Below, in pieces: positions 33,092 to 44,171 of a stretch of DNA of 64,000 nucleotides. Positions within the stretch are counted from its first letter, which is position 1. Every line of letters begins with the position of its first letter. The DNA is taken from contig QEOQ01000694.1 of assembly GCA_010279815.1 (NCBI GenBank), positions 504,636 through 568,635 on the forward strand, written 5' to 3'. A model generated the notes under the pieces. That model saw only the letters and a program-made list of their open reading frames with translations, ran no database searches and was not told the origin of the DNA. The position numbers and the translations under genes were made by a program. This DNA is from Brachionus plicatilis (lineage: Eukaryota > Rotifera > Eurotatoria > Ploima > Brachionidae).

Positions 33092-33613
33092 ATGCTATCT
33101 CTAGAAATACCTATTGATTCGGTTTTGTGAAGTTAAGTACAAAAGAACAGAACAAACTGTAAAAAAATTGATTAACTTTTTTTTTAAAAGTTTAAAATTA
33201 ATTATGTGAATGCAGAATGATGCAACATTCAAAGTTGCATCAACTGTAAAAGTCTGCTAATGATGTGCAAAATCTCTGCAAAATGCCCTACGCTCGATTA
33301 TATTGAAATTTAATTTCTGCTAAACTCTGCAAATTTAGCAGACTTTTACAGTTGATGCAACTTTGAATGTTGCACTAAGTTGCATTTATAGAATTAAGTT
33401 TAAACATTTAGAAAAAAAGTTTTTCAATTTTTTTACACTTTTTTCTGTTCTTTTTATCATTTTGTACTGAATTTCACAAAACCTATTGATTCAGAATCCA
33501 TAGAAAATAAAAAAATTAAATTAAGAAATAAACGCGATCCAATCAAGTGTCCAATTTGTGGTAATTGTTATGAAAAAAGAGGGCTAAAAACGCACATGTC
33601 CCGTAATCACTAG
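33092..33613 (+). pseudogene. Mini-ORF with one C2H2 zinc finger, interrupted by a MITE
   Basis: ATG at 33092 reads MLSLEIPIDS up to 33120. The frame resumes at 33493, after the MITE and one copy of its duplicated target, and ends at TAG 33611-33613. The tail contains CPICGNCYEKRGLKTHMSRNH, a C2H2 finger (C-x2-C-x11-H-x4-H). The uninterrupted reading frame would be 49 residues. It may be the remains of a larger DNA-binding protein of the host element or a small gene it captured. Confidence 0.55.
33121..33483. mobile_element. 363-bp palindromic MITE, copy B, with 9-bp TSD
   Basis: Nearly the reverse complement of 20177-20539 and exactly the same length, with ends GGTTTTGTGAAG and TTCACAAAACC. 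It is flanked by TATTGATTC at 33112-33120 and 33484-33492, a 9-bp duplicated target. It is inserted into the zinc-finger mini-ORF. Confidence 0.88.
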
Positions 33614-34283
33614 TTTAATTTTTTTTTATTTACTTATATTTAATTTTTACTTAGTCACGAATTTTACTTATATGTTCACTTAATATTTTTATTGTTCACC
33701 AAATTTTGGTAATGGTCACCTAAATATTTTTTTGTTCACTTAAAGACTTTGATGTTCACATAATAAATATTTTGTTCACTAAATTTAGTTGAATAAATTT
33801 TTTATATTTTCTTGTTCACCTATTTTTTGTTCACGTAATAGGTGACCAGCGTTGTTCACCAAACTCCAATGAATTAACTGTTCACCTATTACGTGAACAA
33901 TTGTTCACATAAAACATGAGACCCTTTTTTTTTTTTCATTCAATATTAATCTTGTGTTATTAAATGACAATAATGTTTTTTTTTATTTTATAAGATATTT
34001 ATTTTTTTTTAAAATTAAAATTTTTTTCGCTTTTTAAATACAATTCAAAACAAATTTTTATTTTCACTTATTTATTCGGCAAATTGAAGTTTCAGATCAA
34101 ATTTAAAGATCAAAACGATCATTTTAAATTTTAAAACTTAATTAATCTAATGATTTTGATAATTTTTAAAAAATTAAAACTAAACATTACAAGACATGCT
34201 ATGTCTATTAATGGTTCATTATCAAATTAACATTAAAATGATTGATCTCTATCGCGGTTAATGAGTGTCCCCCAAATTGTAGA

Positions 34284-34500
34284 TTTGTGAAGTTCAGCAC
34301 AAAAGAAGAGAACAAAATGATAGAAAATTGAATAACTCTTTTGCTAAAAGTTTAAAATTTGTTCCGTAAATGCAACATGCTGCAACATTCAAAGTTGCAT
34401 CAACTGTCAAAGCCTGCTAATGATGTGCAAAATCTCTGCAAAATGCACTGCGCCTGAACACATTGAAATCCAACTTTCTGCTAAATTTGCAGTATTTTTT
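34284..34500. mobile_element. 363-bp MITE family, half copy C
   Basis: Matches the first 215 bp of copy B (TTTGTGAAGTTCAGCACAAA, AACATTCAAAGTTGCATCAA, GATGTGCAAAATCTCTGCAA) and stops in the middle of the element. It is more diverged than copies A and B. Confidence 0.75.
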
Positions 34501-34868
34501 AAAAAAATACTGATCTAATTAAAACAAAAATTGATATATATGATTAAAATTTTTTACCGATTTACTTAAAATAATTTACTTATCAATATATATTAAATAC
34601 TGATCACAAAAATAAAAAAATACTGATCAAAATATTTATTATATTAATCAATTAATATATAGTTTTTTTTTAAAGAAAATAGCATGTAAAAATGTATACA
34701 CAAGATTAATATTGAATGAAAAAAAAAAAAGAAAAAAAACTCATTTTAGTCAACCCGAATCTAGTGCATTTTGGATTCGCTTCAATCCGCTCTCTTTCTC
34801 TTTAAATCTAAAATAAAGTATACTTTAACTTTTTATTTGGTTAAGAATTACAGATTATCAATGAATTT

Positions 34869-35351
34869 TGGGCATTGTGAAATTTGTTCCAAAAATCAAA
34901 AACAAAATATTAAAAGTGCCAAAGCTTAAGTTCTGAAGGACAAAAACATGTTCCGTAAATTGTAGCAACTGACACATCCTTTGTACCACCAGTATACTGA
35001 TTCTGCAACAACATTATGAATTTTAGTACAAAAATCAAAAACAAAATATAAAAAACGCCAGAACTTTAATCTGGACCGACTAAAACATATTCTGTAAATT
35101 TTAGCAACCGATACATCCTTTGTACCACCACTTAAAGTTAAATTGGATTTTTAATATAATGTAATATCCAAAATTTACTATTTTCTGAGTTTTGCAGATT
35201 TATTGCAGAGTTTTGCAGAATCAGTATACTGGTGGTACAAAGGATGTTTCAGTCGCCACAATCTGCATAGCATGTTTTGGTCCTTCAGAATTTAAGCTTT
35301 GGAATTTTTAATATTTTTTTTTTGTTTTTTGTACCAAATTTAACAATGCCT
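34869..35351. mobile_element. Inverted-repeat element with an internal tandem copy
   Basis: The left arm (about 34869-34997, GGCATTGTGAAATTT, CATCCTTTGTACCACCAGTA) is repeated directly at about 35008-35130 and again inverted at about 35205-35351, ending AACAATGCC. A related fragment lies at 12594-12645. No ORF. Confidence 0.6.
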
Positions 35352-35369
35352 GAATTTTGTTAGTGAATT

Positions 35370-35850
35370 AACCGGGGTAATTTTATCCGAGAAACCCTAA
35401 TTTTTGGTTAAAAACCGCGGCTGTAAAAGCTTTTGCGAGTTACAAGCATTTAAAAATGACCATGACCTAATAATAACTTAGAGTCCTTAAATTTTTAAAA
35501 ATATGATAAAAGTGACAAAAAATTCAGAATCAAAGTGAGATTTTAAGCTTTAAAATGTTTTTTGCCATGTCAAGTTAGGTTTTATTAGAAAGTACTTTAA
35601 GAAATGCCAAAATCAAAAAATTTTGACTTTATGGTAAAAAAAAAAAAAAGGTCGAAAAAAATTATAAGTTTTCAAAAATGTATTCAGTTTTTATCTATCT
35701 TGTTCAGTTTGTGAGTTACAACGAAAAATCGTTTTTGATTTCAACTTTGACCTTGAACTTTGGGTCAAAAACTGCACAAATCAGAAAACTGATATAAAAT
35801 TTGAATTTCTCGTAAAAAATTAACCTATGCCGTATTTTTGGATTAAAAGT
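35370..35850. repeat. Old dispersed repeat (copy 1)
   Basis: Diverged similarity to 47480-47830: GGTAATTTTATCCGAGAAA here versus GTTAATTTTATCCAAGAAA there, followed by matching lysine-codon-like A-rich stretches and TTTCTCGTAAAAAATT versus TTTCTTGTAAAAATTT. Its function is unknown. Confidence 0.4.
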
Positions 35851-36335
35851 ATTCATGAGTGTTCCTCAAAGGGTTAATTTGTAGTAATTAAAGCAAAGAT
35901 TTGGAAATAAAACAGTAGATTTTAAAAATTCAACCTTTAGAAAATGAAAACTTGAAATTGAATTTTTCGTCTTGTCAAGATAATTAATTTTTAACCATAA
36001 AACAAAATAATTTATACTTAATTATAAATTTGATCTTTATTATGGCTCAGTAGAATAATTTATATAGCTGAACTAGATTAATACTAAAAAAATACTCATT
36101 CAATAACTCTAATATCTATTTTCCTATTTTATTAAATAAAAATATTGGCTAATTTTTAAAGAATTTTTTTATTCATATTTAAACGTTTGTTTACCATTTT
36201 TTAAATATTCGAGATTTTTTCTTTTGAACTTTTGACCAAAATATTTTAATATCAACTCATATTAAATAGAGTAAGAATATTTTAATACCTTTAATTTTGT
36301 AAACGATGTAGACAATGATTTGAGTTTTCAGTATC

Positions 36336-36580
36336 TAGTGTTGGGTACCGTGAGTAGCGGCCACTAGACCACCAGAAGTTGATGTTGGCCGTTTTGATGG
36401 CTGCGAGGAAAAAATTCTTTTTTCTCTAAAACTAAAAGATTTTTCTAATACTCAATTCTTTTCTCTATTAGAATTTCATATTTAAAATTTTTTAAAGGTT
36501 TGTTTTCATTCCAGGTCATCAAAACGGCCAAAATCAACTTTTAGCGATCTAGTGGCCGCCACTCACGCGACCCAACACTA
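36336..36580. mobile_element. 245-bp MITE with TAGTGTTGGGT ends
   Basis: The terminal inverted repeat is about 65 bp: the left end TAGTGTTGGGTACCGTGAGT and the right end ACTCACGCGACCCAACACTA. Inside both arms the words GCGGCCACTAGA and GGCCGTTTTGATG are conserved. It may use TA as target. GC-rich arms stand out from the flanks. Confidence 0.8.
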
Positions 36581-38543
36581 CTCTTATCTTTTTTACATCA
36601 TTTATCCAATTTTTTTCATTTTATTTTCTTTTAAACCACTTGGCTTATAAAGAAAATTAAAAACAAACCTTTTAATTATCAAATATAATTTCAACTATTA
36701 CCTCAGTCTGATTTTTTTTATTTGTCATATAGTCTCATAGGATGAAAAAATTGAAAACAATATAAGCTTATAAGCTTATATATGCAATTTTTTGTTCACA
36801 TTTTAATCTATGCCAAACATTTTTTTTATAAGCTTTTATGGTTTCCATTTTTTTTTTTATTTTTTAGTTCAATTTTTACAAAACTAAAAGCCCAATCTAA
36901 AATTACCGATTTTTTTATATAAGCCCACTAAATAAAAAAAAGAATTTTGACATTATCCCGAGTTAAATTTTTTTTATTTACAAAAAAAAAAAAATATTTA
37001 TTAACTTATTAACTCAATCACCCCAGAATCCCATGTGGTAGTTTGCAAGGTTTTACGCTATATTCAAATAAATATTACATTCTAAAATGACATGCTGTTA
37101 AATAATTTTAATTGACTTTTGATCGATATTAAAAAAAATTTAAAGTTAGATATTCAAATTAAAAACCATTATTTTCAAATTTTTTATTTATAGCTTTGGA
37201 TCAATAAAACAATCTATTTAGAATAAAAAAATTATAATATTATTATTTTTTACTAAATGATATGGACGATGGCTTTTGAAGAATAAAAAAAAAACTATAT
37301 AATAAAGAAAAACTTTATAGAATAAGAAAAAAAAATGTAGCATAAATTTATTTATTTTTTTAAGTATAATATTTGAAACTGTAGTATAAAAAAATTGCAG
37401 TTTAGTTTGAATTGTTGAAAATGAGGCTAAAGGAAAAAGAGGTTGTGGACGTCCAAAAGGAAAGGAAAGTTGAAGATGAGGTAGTTTACTTAAATAAACC
37501 AGCAAAAAGAAACAAAGCCGTCCACCTAAGGTCATAACCGCTTTAGAATTTGATTGATTTTTTTAAACTCCCTGTTATTGTTTTTTAATCTTGAATATAT
37601 GAAATTATTCTAAGAGAAAAAATTTTATTATATAGTTCAAATTTAATTGACTTTTTGTGCTATAATAATTTGTTTTTTATACTAGAATCAATAAAATTTT
37701 GTTTAATATTACAAAGAATTTTTTTATTATATTGATTTTTTTATTCGTCAAAAGCTTTTTCCCAAAAGATATTTCATTCTAAAGATTTTATTAGTAATTA
37801 AATAAAAAAAAAAGGTTTTTTTTAAATTTAACTGTGTCAGTTGAAACAACTTCTCAGCCTCAAAGTTACACAAGGGCATTTAAAATTTAATCTTAATATT
37901 TAATCGAATATAATTGTTTGTCAAAGTCTTTTTTTATTAATTAAGTTTAAAATTTTTGAACGACTAATTTTGGGAAATAAATATTACCTTTAATATAAAG
38001 TTCTCTCCTTTAATATAAAATTTTTATATTCTTTTAAAAAAAAATACAAAATTAGGTAATTAGCTAACTTTTTCACAGTAGGAATTTTTTAATAATAAAA
38101 TAAGAAACGATTTTTGATTCGGATTTTCTTTTTTCTTTCAAGTCAATTTCCTTAACATATCACATTGACATTTTAATGTTTGCTTATTTTAAATACTGAA
38201 TAAGACTAAAAATATCAGACATATTTAATAATTAATAAGCTGAATAGAATATCATAACTTAATTCCTTAAGAGAAAGCGAAATATCTTTTAAATGCTTAA
38301 AAACTATATCGAAAAAGTGATGAAGATTATTTTCTAATTTTAAGTTAGTATCTTACTTCCTTTCTTTTTCACATCATATAAACCATTAGGTAAAGTAAGA
38401 CATATTTAAAAAAATTACCGATAATTTATAAGCTTTTATTAAATTAATAAAATCTATATACAATTAATTGAATTAATTTTTTTTCTTTTTAGTTAAACTA
38501 AATAAATTAATATCATAGCAAAATAAATAAATTCATAAACAAA
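36581..38543. other. AT-rich stretch, one possible AT-hook remnant
   Basis: No supported gene. At about 37416-37475 the plus strand reads EAKGKRGCGRPKGKES before a stop; GRPKGK is an AT-hook-like core, and a second SRPPKV follows in the same frame after further stops near 37510. It may be a decayed HMGA-like fragment. The open minus frame across 37218-37535 looks non-coding. Confidence 0.3.
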
Positions 38544-38738
38544 ATGATTGATTTTCACTCCAATGCGATAGGTTTACCATATATTCAAAACCAAAGAAAG
38601 CAGGGTGATGTATCAAACACGTTAAAAAGTCTACAAAAGCAACCATCCGATTTAGTACAAAGCGTTGAAGAAAATGAAATTTATGATGAATCGAGAGATG
38701 AACAAGCAAGAAAGCTAAATTCAACGATGAGTTATTAA
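38544..38738 (+). CDS. Small hypothetical protein, 64 residues
   Basis: ATG in an AAACAAAATG context, 64 codons with balanced hydrophilic composition (MIDFHSNAIGLPYIQNQRKQ at the start; the middle is EENEIYDESRDEQARK), TAA stop and an AATAAA-containing 3' flank (38838). No signal peptide or membrane segment. The composition is unlike the surrounding AT-rich frames, which favours a real small gene or a single exon of a larger one. I do not recognise it. Confidence 0.45.
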   Translation: MIDFHSNAIGLPYIQNQRKQGDVSNTLKSLQKQPSDLVQSVEENEIYDESRDEQARKLNSTMSY

Positions 38739-41700
38739 AATATTTAAAATATGTGGAGATATATTAAAAAAAAACTAATACTACTGCTCAAAAAATAAAT
38801 GTATACAAAAATAATAATCGGTTTCTTTTTGTATTGAAATAAATTTGGTATAATTTTTTTTATTGTAATTTTATGAATTTTGTGGTAATTTTCAATTAAA
38901 TTAATCTATATTTATTAATATTACTGTAAACGTTTGATAACGTCCTGTTAAATATTAGCCAGATATTAACTCTCAGGAAAAAAATATTCGATTTTAATTA
39001 TACCTAATTTTAATTTATTCTAATTTAAAAAAGTATCAATTTTTTATTATTTTTAACGATTTCTTTAAATATAAAACGAAATCAGTCAAATGATGATTTT
39101 TTAGTTAAAACCAAAATAAATTTTCAAAAAATTATAATTGACTGAAAATTGAAAATTCAAAAAAGTGGAAACGATTTTTTCGAAAATAAAACATTTTAAA
39201 ATCAATTATCATACATTATACATGACGTTCATTTTCAAAAATAATTTTTAAATCTGTATTAATTTGTTGAATGAACCGAATCTAATTAAAATAAGTTTTT
39301 ATTGAAAATTTTACCGTTAATATAAGCAGCCAAAGACAAACTAGGCTATTAAGTACTTACCAAGTAGAGAATTAATTACATAAATTATCAATTTATCTAA
39401 ATTCCAGTTATTTATTTAGAAAAAATAATGATTACTCAATGAAAAATTTAATTATGTAATTCAATTTTTATTTAGGTTCTTAAATATCTTATCAAGAGAA
39501 CATTGGCTTTTTTAGGGTTCTGTTTAACTAAATTATTTTTAATTATGGCGAATCTGTTTATAATAAGTAAAATTATCAAACTTTTTTAAAAATATTTTTC
39601 TACTATTTTATAAATTTAAGAATTTTGATACGAAATAGCATTAAAGTATAAAACTGAGAAGATTTGAGACTGTTTTTTCTTATTTATTATTTCAATAATG
39701 CCTAAAGATCTGCAAAAAATTTCCCAACTTTGTTCATAAACTCGATGAAATTTTTAATCATGTGATTAATGTCTACTAATTTTTTTAAAGTACGCATATT
39801 ACTTACAAAACTGTCTAAACTAGATGAGTTACACTATTAACTGTGTTACACTTGATTTGATTTATAAAATTTCAAAAATTCTCTTTTTCAGATAGAAAAT
39901 AAAAATTTCATTTCATTTAAACAATAAATACTTATTGATTTTTGGAATTTATAAATTCTTCCGGGAAAAAATTATTTAATTAAACAGACTCTTATAATAA
40001 AATTTATTTTAGATTTCTAAATGTTCAAAATGTTTACATTTACTTATAACTATTTAGTTTTGTTTAATTATTGATAAATTTTATTAATTTATTTTTAAGA
40101 CAAAATAGAAATGTTAATTTGTGAAAATTTTCTTAAAAAATTTTCCAAAATAGAATTGAAAAATGAACTGAATTTTCAACTAAACAGTAATCGGTATTCT
40201 CCAAGCAGGAAAATTGTCAGTAAATTTGTTTTTTGACTTATGGTAAATTTACAAATTTAGTTAAATTATGCAAAAATTATTTCAAATTTCTATCATTCTT
40301 CCTTTTTGGTGACTAAATCTAGATTGAATTGATTTTTTTGAGCTAATTTTCATTTGATTTAATTTTCTTAAGATTCTCAAAATTGTTTTTTTATTTTTTT
40401 TTTAAATATTATGTCTAATTTAATATGACATTATGTCAATATAATTCCAAATTTCTTATATATGGATAGCAACTTGGAATTCCAGCTCATCTCAAGCAAT
40501 CCTCTAATTTTAAGTCATAATATGTTTCAGATTTTACAAAATAGAATTCTCTTTACAATCAATTTAATTATTATAACCAATTTTGTTTTACTTTATAATT
40601 CTCTAATTCTGGAAAAAAAATAAGAAAAAATATAAAATCTCAATTAAAATTAAAATTTTGATTATATCAAAATAAAAACCTAATTGCAAAAGCAACAATT
40701 TTTTTATGTTTTATTAAAAGATAAACATTTTATTCAAAAATAGCTGAAAATTATTTAACAATTGAATAAGAATGAGTAAAGAACACCAGTGGATCAAATT
40801 TTTATTAAATGATAGAATAAAACATTTGTTCATTCCAACCAGGCCTTCATTAAAAGAGACCGTTTAAAAAATATTAATGTTGTACGGCAGCTATGCAAGA
40901 CCAAGGTCTAGGATTAAGCTATAATATATTGATATTATTCTTTCCATTAATTAGAAAATACGAATTTTTTGATTAATCCACTCATCCGGTCGTTCCTAAA
41001 ACCCGTATTGGTATTCATATTAATAGAACAAAAGAAAAATAAGAATTTAATTTTTATAAATACAGAAAGGAATTTTTTTGATCAAAAATTCAATTTTTTC
41101 TTTTAAAATATATATAACTTTTAACGACTAGAATAGATTATAATACTTGACTTAATTAATGATTTTTCAATTCCTCAAAAATTTAAAAGTATTCAATAAT
41201 TTAAAGTTCAGTGAACTTTTAATTTTTTTTATTTGATTCGGAATTAAACCTTCAGGCGCTTGTGAAAGACAAAAATTACTTTTACGAATTTTAAATTTTA
41301 ACAAGGGCCATAAATTGAATTGAAAAATAATATTATTATTTGTTTTTGAAAAAAAATCTCAATTATTGCCGTAAGTATGTTTTAAAATGATGAGATGGTT
41401 ATTATTGTATGCAACGAGGCTTTGTTTCGGTTTTTGAGCATTTAATATCGAACAAAAGTATAACCTAAAAAAAAAATACTTAGTAGCGATACAAAAAAGA
41501 AAAACTAAAAAATTTGAGTATTTGATAAAAAACTTTTTTTAATTAAATTTTATCATTGGAAAACCATAAAAAACTAGCTTTATAACTAAATTACTTTTAA
41601 TCATAACTATTAGATTTGACTAAAAGCTTATTAATAATTTTCTTGGAAATTTTCTTTTGATTTTTTAGAATAAAATTATTTTTTTTAGAACGGTTTTAAA

Positions 41701-42868
41701 AGTCTTTTCTAATCGAATCATGGTCGCCTCAAATTTATTAAGAGCTTAAGAAAAAAATACTGGTATAACTTAAGGAAAAAACTTAATATTTTAATGATTT
41801 AGTTAGTTAAGCTATTTACTTGCTTTGAATTCACATTATTTACAATTTACAATTTTGAAATGAATAAAAAATAAAAATTTCAAGTTTTGGAATCATTAAT
41901 TGATGAAAATTCTTATTACAAGTTTGTCTTAAATGATTGAAATTTTCAAAAACAAAAATTACAAATAAATTGTACAATAGAACAAATTTTGGAGAAAAAA
42001 ATTGTTTTTGTTATGTAACTTATTCAAGTGATAAGAACGAAAATATAATAAAGGGTTACAAAAAATTTATTGATATCCAATTTAGAGATCTTCAAATAGA
42101 ACAATAACTAAGCTAGTTAGATTCTTCTTAATATTTAATATTTAACTATCTCTAAACAATTTACATAAACTTCAATTATTCTAAATGATTATTTATCAAT
42201 ATTATACAAAAAGAGGAATTGGTAAATCAAGCAATTTTATGTAATCAAATATCTATTGACCTATTTTAGTTATTTCCTTTCGAATCAAGCTGCGATTACC
42301 GCAGTTTATGAAGTCTGGTAAGAAGAAAAAATAAAATGAATAATTCAAATTTAAAGAAAGTTTTTTTTTAAAATGGATATTTGAAATAAAAATAACAATT
42401 TTAGATAGAGAAATTTTCTGTAAACAAAATAATTTATTTATTTGCAAAAAATAGTTTCAAAATAAGATTTTAGTTAAATTTTAAAAAGAACATATCTTAA
42501 AAGCTAAAATTCAAATAAATAAAATAAAATTTTAATGAACATTATTTTATTAAATATGAGTCATTCGGTTAAATTAAACAATAATCAAGTCCAATTTCAA
42601 TTAAAATAATGATCTGTCATTTCAATTTTTAAAGATTAGTCACTTAATTATGAATCAGCGATTACCTTCAAAGCGAAATATAATTTTAAATTAATATTTT
42701 CATCCTGATTTCGTCAACACATAATTATTGATTTAAATTTTAATTTACAAACGCCTCAATATAAATTTTTGAATTGTATCAAAAATTCATTAAAATATAG
42801 CTTAAGTAAAAATGAATTAAGTAAAACTTTTTTTCTAACGTTGAATTTGATCTTGCAGCAAAAAAGTT
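38739..42868. other. 4-kb AT-rich stretch with only relics
   Basis: Nothing firm. There are short protein-like readings: 39712-39792 (KKFPNFVHKLDEIFNHVINV), 40462-40623 (an ATG frame beginning MDSNLEFQLISSNPLILSHN and ending in a hydrophobic stretch) and, on minus, about 42255-42315 (FINCGNRSLIRKEITK). None has partners or recognisable family features. A RT relic at 40770-41000 is listed separately. Confidence 0.35.
40770..41000 (+). mobile_element. Possible L1-type RT relic
   Basis: Plus-strand reading KFLLNDRIKHL followed, after a one-base shift, by HSNQAFIKRDRLKNINVV resembles the pre-palm segment of L1-like reverse transcriptases (a leucine-rich LNxRLK helix, then NQxxFIKxRxIxDN). Stops and shifts are frequent. 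It is a short, old fragment. Confidence 0.35.
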
Positions 42869-42941
42869 CGAGTCTGGCAGGATTCGAACCTGCAATCTCC
42901 TGATTCGTAGTCAGACGCGTTATCCATTGCGCCACAGACCC
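42869..42941 (-). tRNA. tRNA-Arg(ACG), copy 1
   Basis: 73 nt. The 7-bp acceptor stem (GGGTCTG with CAGACTC) closes, the anticodon loop is CTACGAA giving ACG, and the T arm is GCAGGTTCGAATCCTGC. The A box TGGCGCAATGG and B box GGTTCGAATCC are intact, and a run of T (plus-strand AAAAAA at 42860) follows on minus as the Pol III terminator. No intron. Confidence 0.97.
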
Positions 42942-43162
42942 TGTTTTCTTTGGTTTTAAAATAAATGAGTTGAAATTATACCAGTCTTTCAAATGTCTAA
43001 AAAAAACAGTTGTTGAAAACGCTCACTTTTAATTATTTAGTCTATACAAAAAAACAAAAAAAGTATTTAAAAAATAAAACACTGAAATTTTATTTTAGTG
43101 ATAAGTGAAATAAGAGAATCAAATAAGAGTAATTATCAGTAATAATAGAATTAAAGATAACA

Positions 43163-43235
43163 GGGTCTGTGGCGCAATGGATAACGCGTCTGACTACGAA
43201 TCAGGAGATTGCAGGTTCGAATCCTGCCAGACTCG
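43163..43235 (+). tRNA. tRNA-Arg(ACG), copy 2
   Basis: Identical in all 73 positions to copy 1, divergent from it across 221 bp. A TTTTTTT terminator follows at 43239. Confidence 0.97.
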
Positions 43236-43683
43236 AAGTTTTTTTATTAACAAAAACCAAACCAACTCAATAACATAATAATAATTTTTTGAAAACGGTA
43301 TTTTTTACTTTTTAAAATTATAAATTAAATTTTTAAAATTTCAAAATTATTTTTTTTTGCTAATGTCAAAACAAAAGTTATTTTAATCAGTCAGAGAAAC
43401 TGTTGAAAATTAAATTTAAAAAAATAAGCTAAGAAACCAAAAAATGCTTGACTCAATTAAATTACTCAATGAAAATATTCATATAATACAACTTTTTTCA
43501 GAAAAGCGAATTCCAAAACAAAATATTGTTAGTCTCATTAATGGATCTACCTGAATTTTAAGATTATGATACCTTCAGATATATAATTACCTTTTGATTC
43601 TATTTTTTATCAAAGTTTTTCTAGTAGTATAAAGGATTATTTTTGTAATTTTTTAATAAATTTAAACATATATGGCATTATAA

Positions 43684-43756
43684 GGGTCTGTGGCGCAATG
43701 GATAACGCGTCTGACTACGAATCAGGAGATTGCAGGTTCGAATCCTGCCAGACTCG
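43684..43756 (+). tRNA. tRNA-Arg(ACG), copy 3
   Basis: Identical 73-nt sequence; terminator TTTTTT at 43759. It faces copy 4 tail to tail across 164 bp. Confidence 0.97.
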
Positions 43757-43920
43757 AATTTTTTAACTAAATCTAAAGATAAAAAAATTTTTTTCTTTAA
43801 TATTTTTATTTTAGATGTTTAGTAGAAATCATTATTTTTAAAAGTGGTCTTTAATAGCTAATATATTTTTAGTATATTAAACCAAAATAAATTTCTAAAC
43901 TGATTGTTATGAAAAAATTC

Positions 43921-43993
43921 CGAGTCTGGCAGGATTCGAACCTGCAATCTCCTGATTCGTAGTCAGACGCGTTATCCATTGCGCCACAGACCC
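43921..43993 (-). tRNA. tRNA-Arg(ACG), copy 4
   Basis: Identical 73-nt sequence on minus; terminator T run (AAAAAA at 43913 on plus). It lies about 180 bp upstream of the tandem kinase-like gene. Confidence 0.97.
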
Positions 43994-44171
43994 TCTTATT
44001 CAAATCCTGTGAGGATTAAAATAAAAAATCGATTTTATAATATTTAAACATTAGGCCAATTTTTCTCATATCGTTTCAGGTAACTTGGTTACAATTAAAT
44101 TTGCTGTTTAAATTTTTAGAAAATTTCATAATACTAAAATAAAAGAAATTAAACTTTTTTTAATTTTAGAC

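Larger units (their letters stand above)
32768..33924. mobile_element. GGGTCT-ended transposon 2, with GTTCAC-word array
   Basis: Starts GGGTCTAATGTTTTAGGTGA and ends with the complement (CATGAGACCC), with inverted repeats of about 90 bp that include GGTGACCAGCGTTGTTCACC. Some twenty GTTCAC/GTGAAC words occupy both subterminal parts (32783-33000 and 33660-33910). Flanks are T-rich (TTTTTTCT and TTTTTTTT), consistent with an 8-bp duplication of a poly-T target. The middle carries a zinc-finger mini-ORF interrupted by a 363-bp MITE. Confidence 0.7.
32664..34826. mobile_element. Long inverted-repeat (foldback) element split by later insertions
   Basis: The left arm (32664-32767, resumed at 33925-33957) and the right arm (34690-34826) are reverse complements; shared words include GATTGAAGCGAATCCAAAAT, CTAGATTCGGGTTGAC and CATTCAATATTAATCTTGTG. 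The left arm is interrupted by the GGGTCT element 32768-33924, which shows the insertion came later. The central part (33958-34689) is AT-rich and contains half a MITE. Confidence 0.7.

Noticed and set aside
32783..33910. Regularly spaced GTTCAC words suggesting a CRISPR-like array
   Set aside because: Words are 6-8 bp in both orientations with irregular spacing inside a terminal-repeat transposon of an animal genome; no direct repeats of CRISPR length and no cas genes.
37218..37535. Minus ORF of 105 codons
   Set aside because: Phe/Leu/Ile-rich low-complexity translation of AT-rich DNA without a recognisable domain.
42756..42992. Open frame containing SVAQWITRLTTNQEIAGSNP and similar frames at 55810-56007 and 56105-56290
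   Set aside because: These translate the tRNA-Arg genes themselves; the same peptide at several tRNA copies is an artefact.
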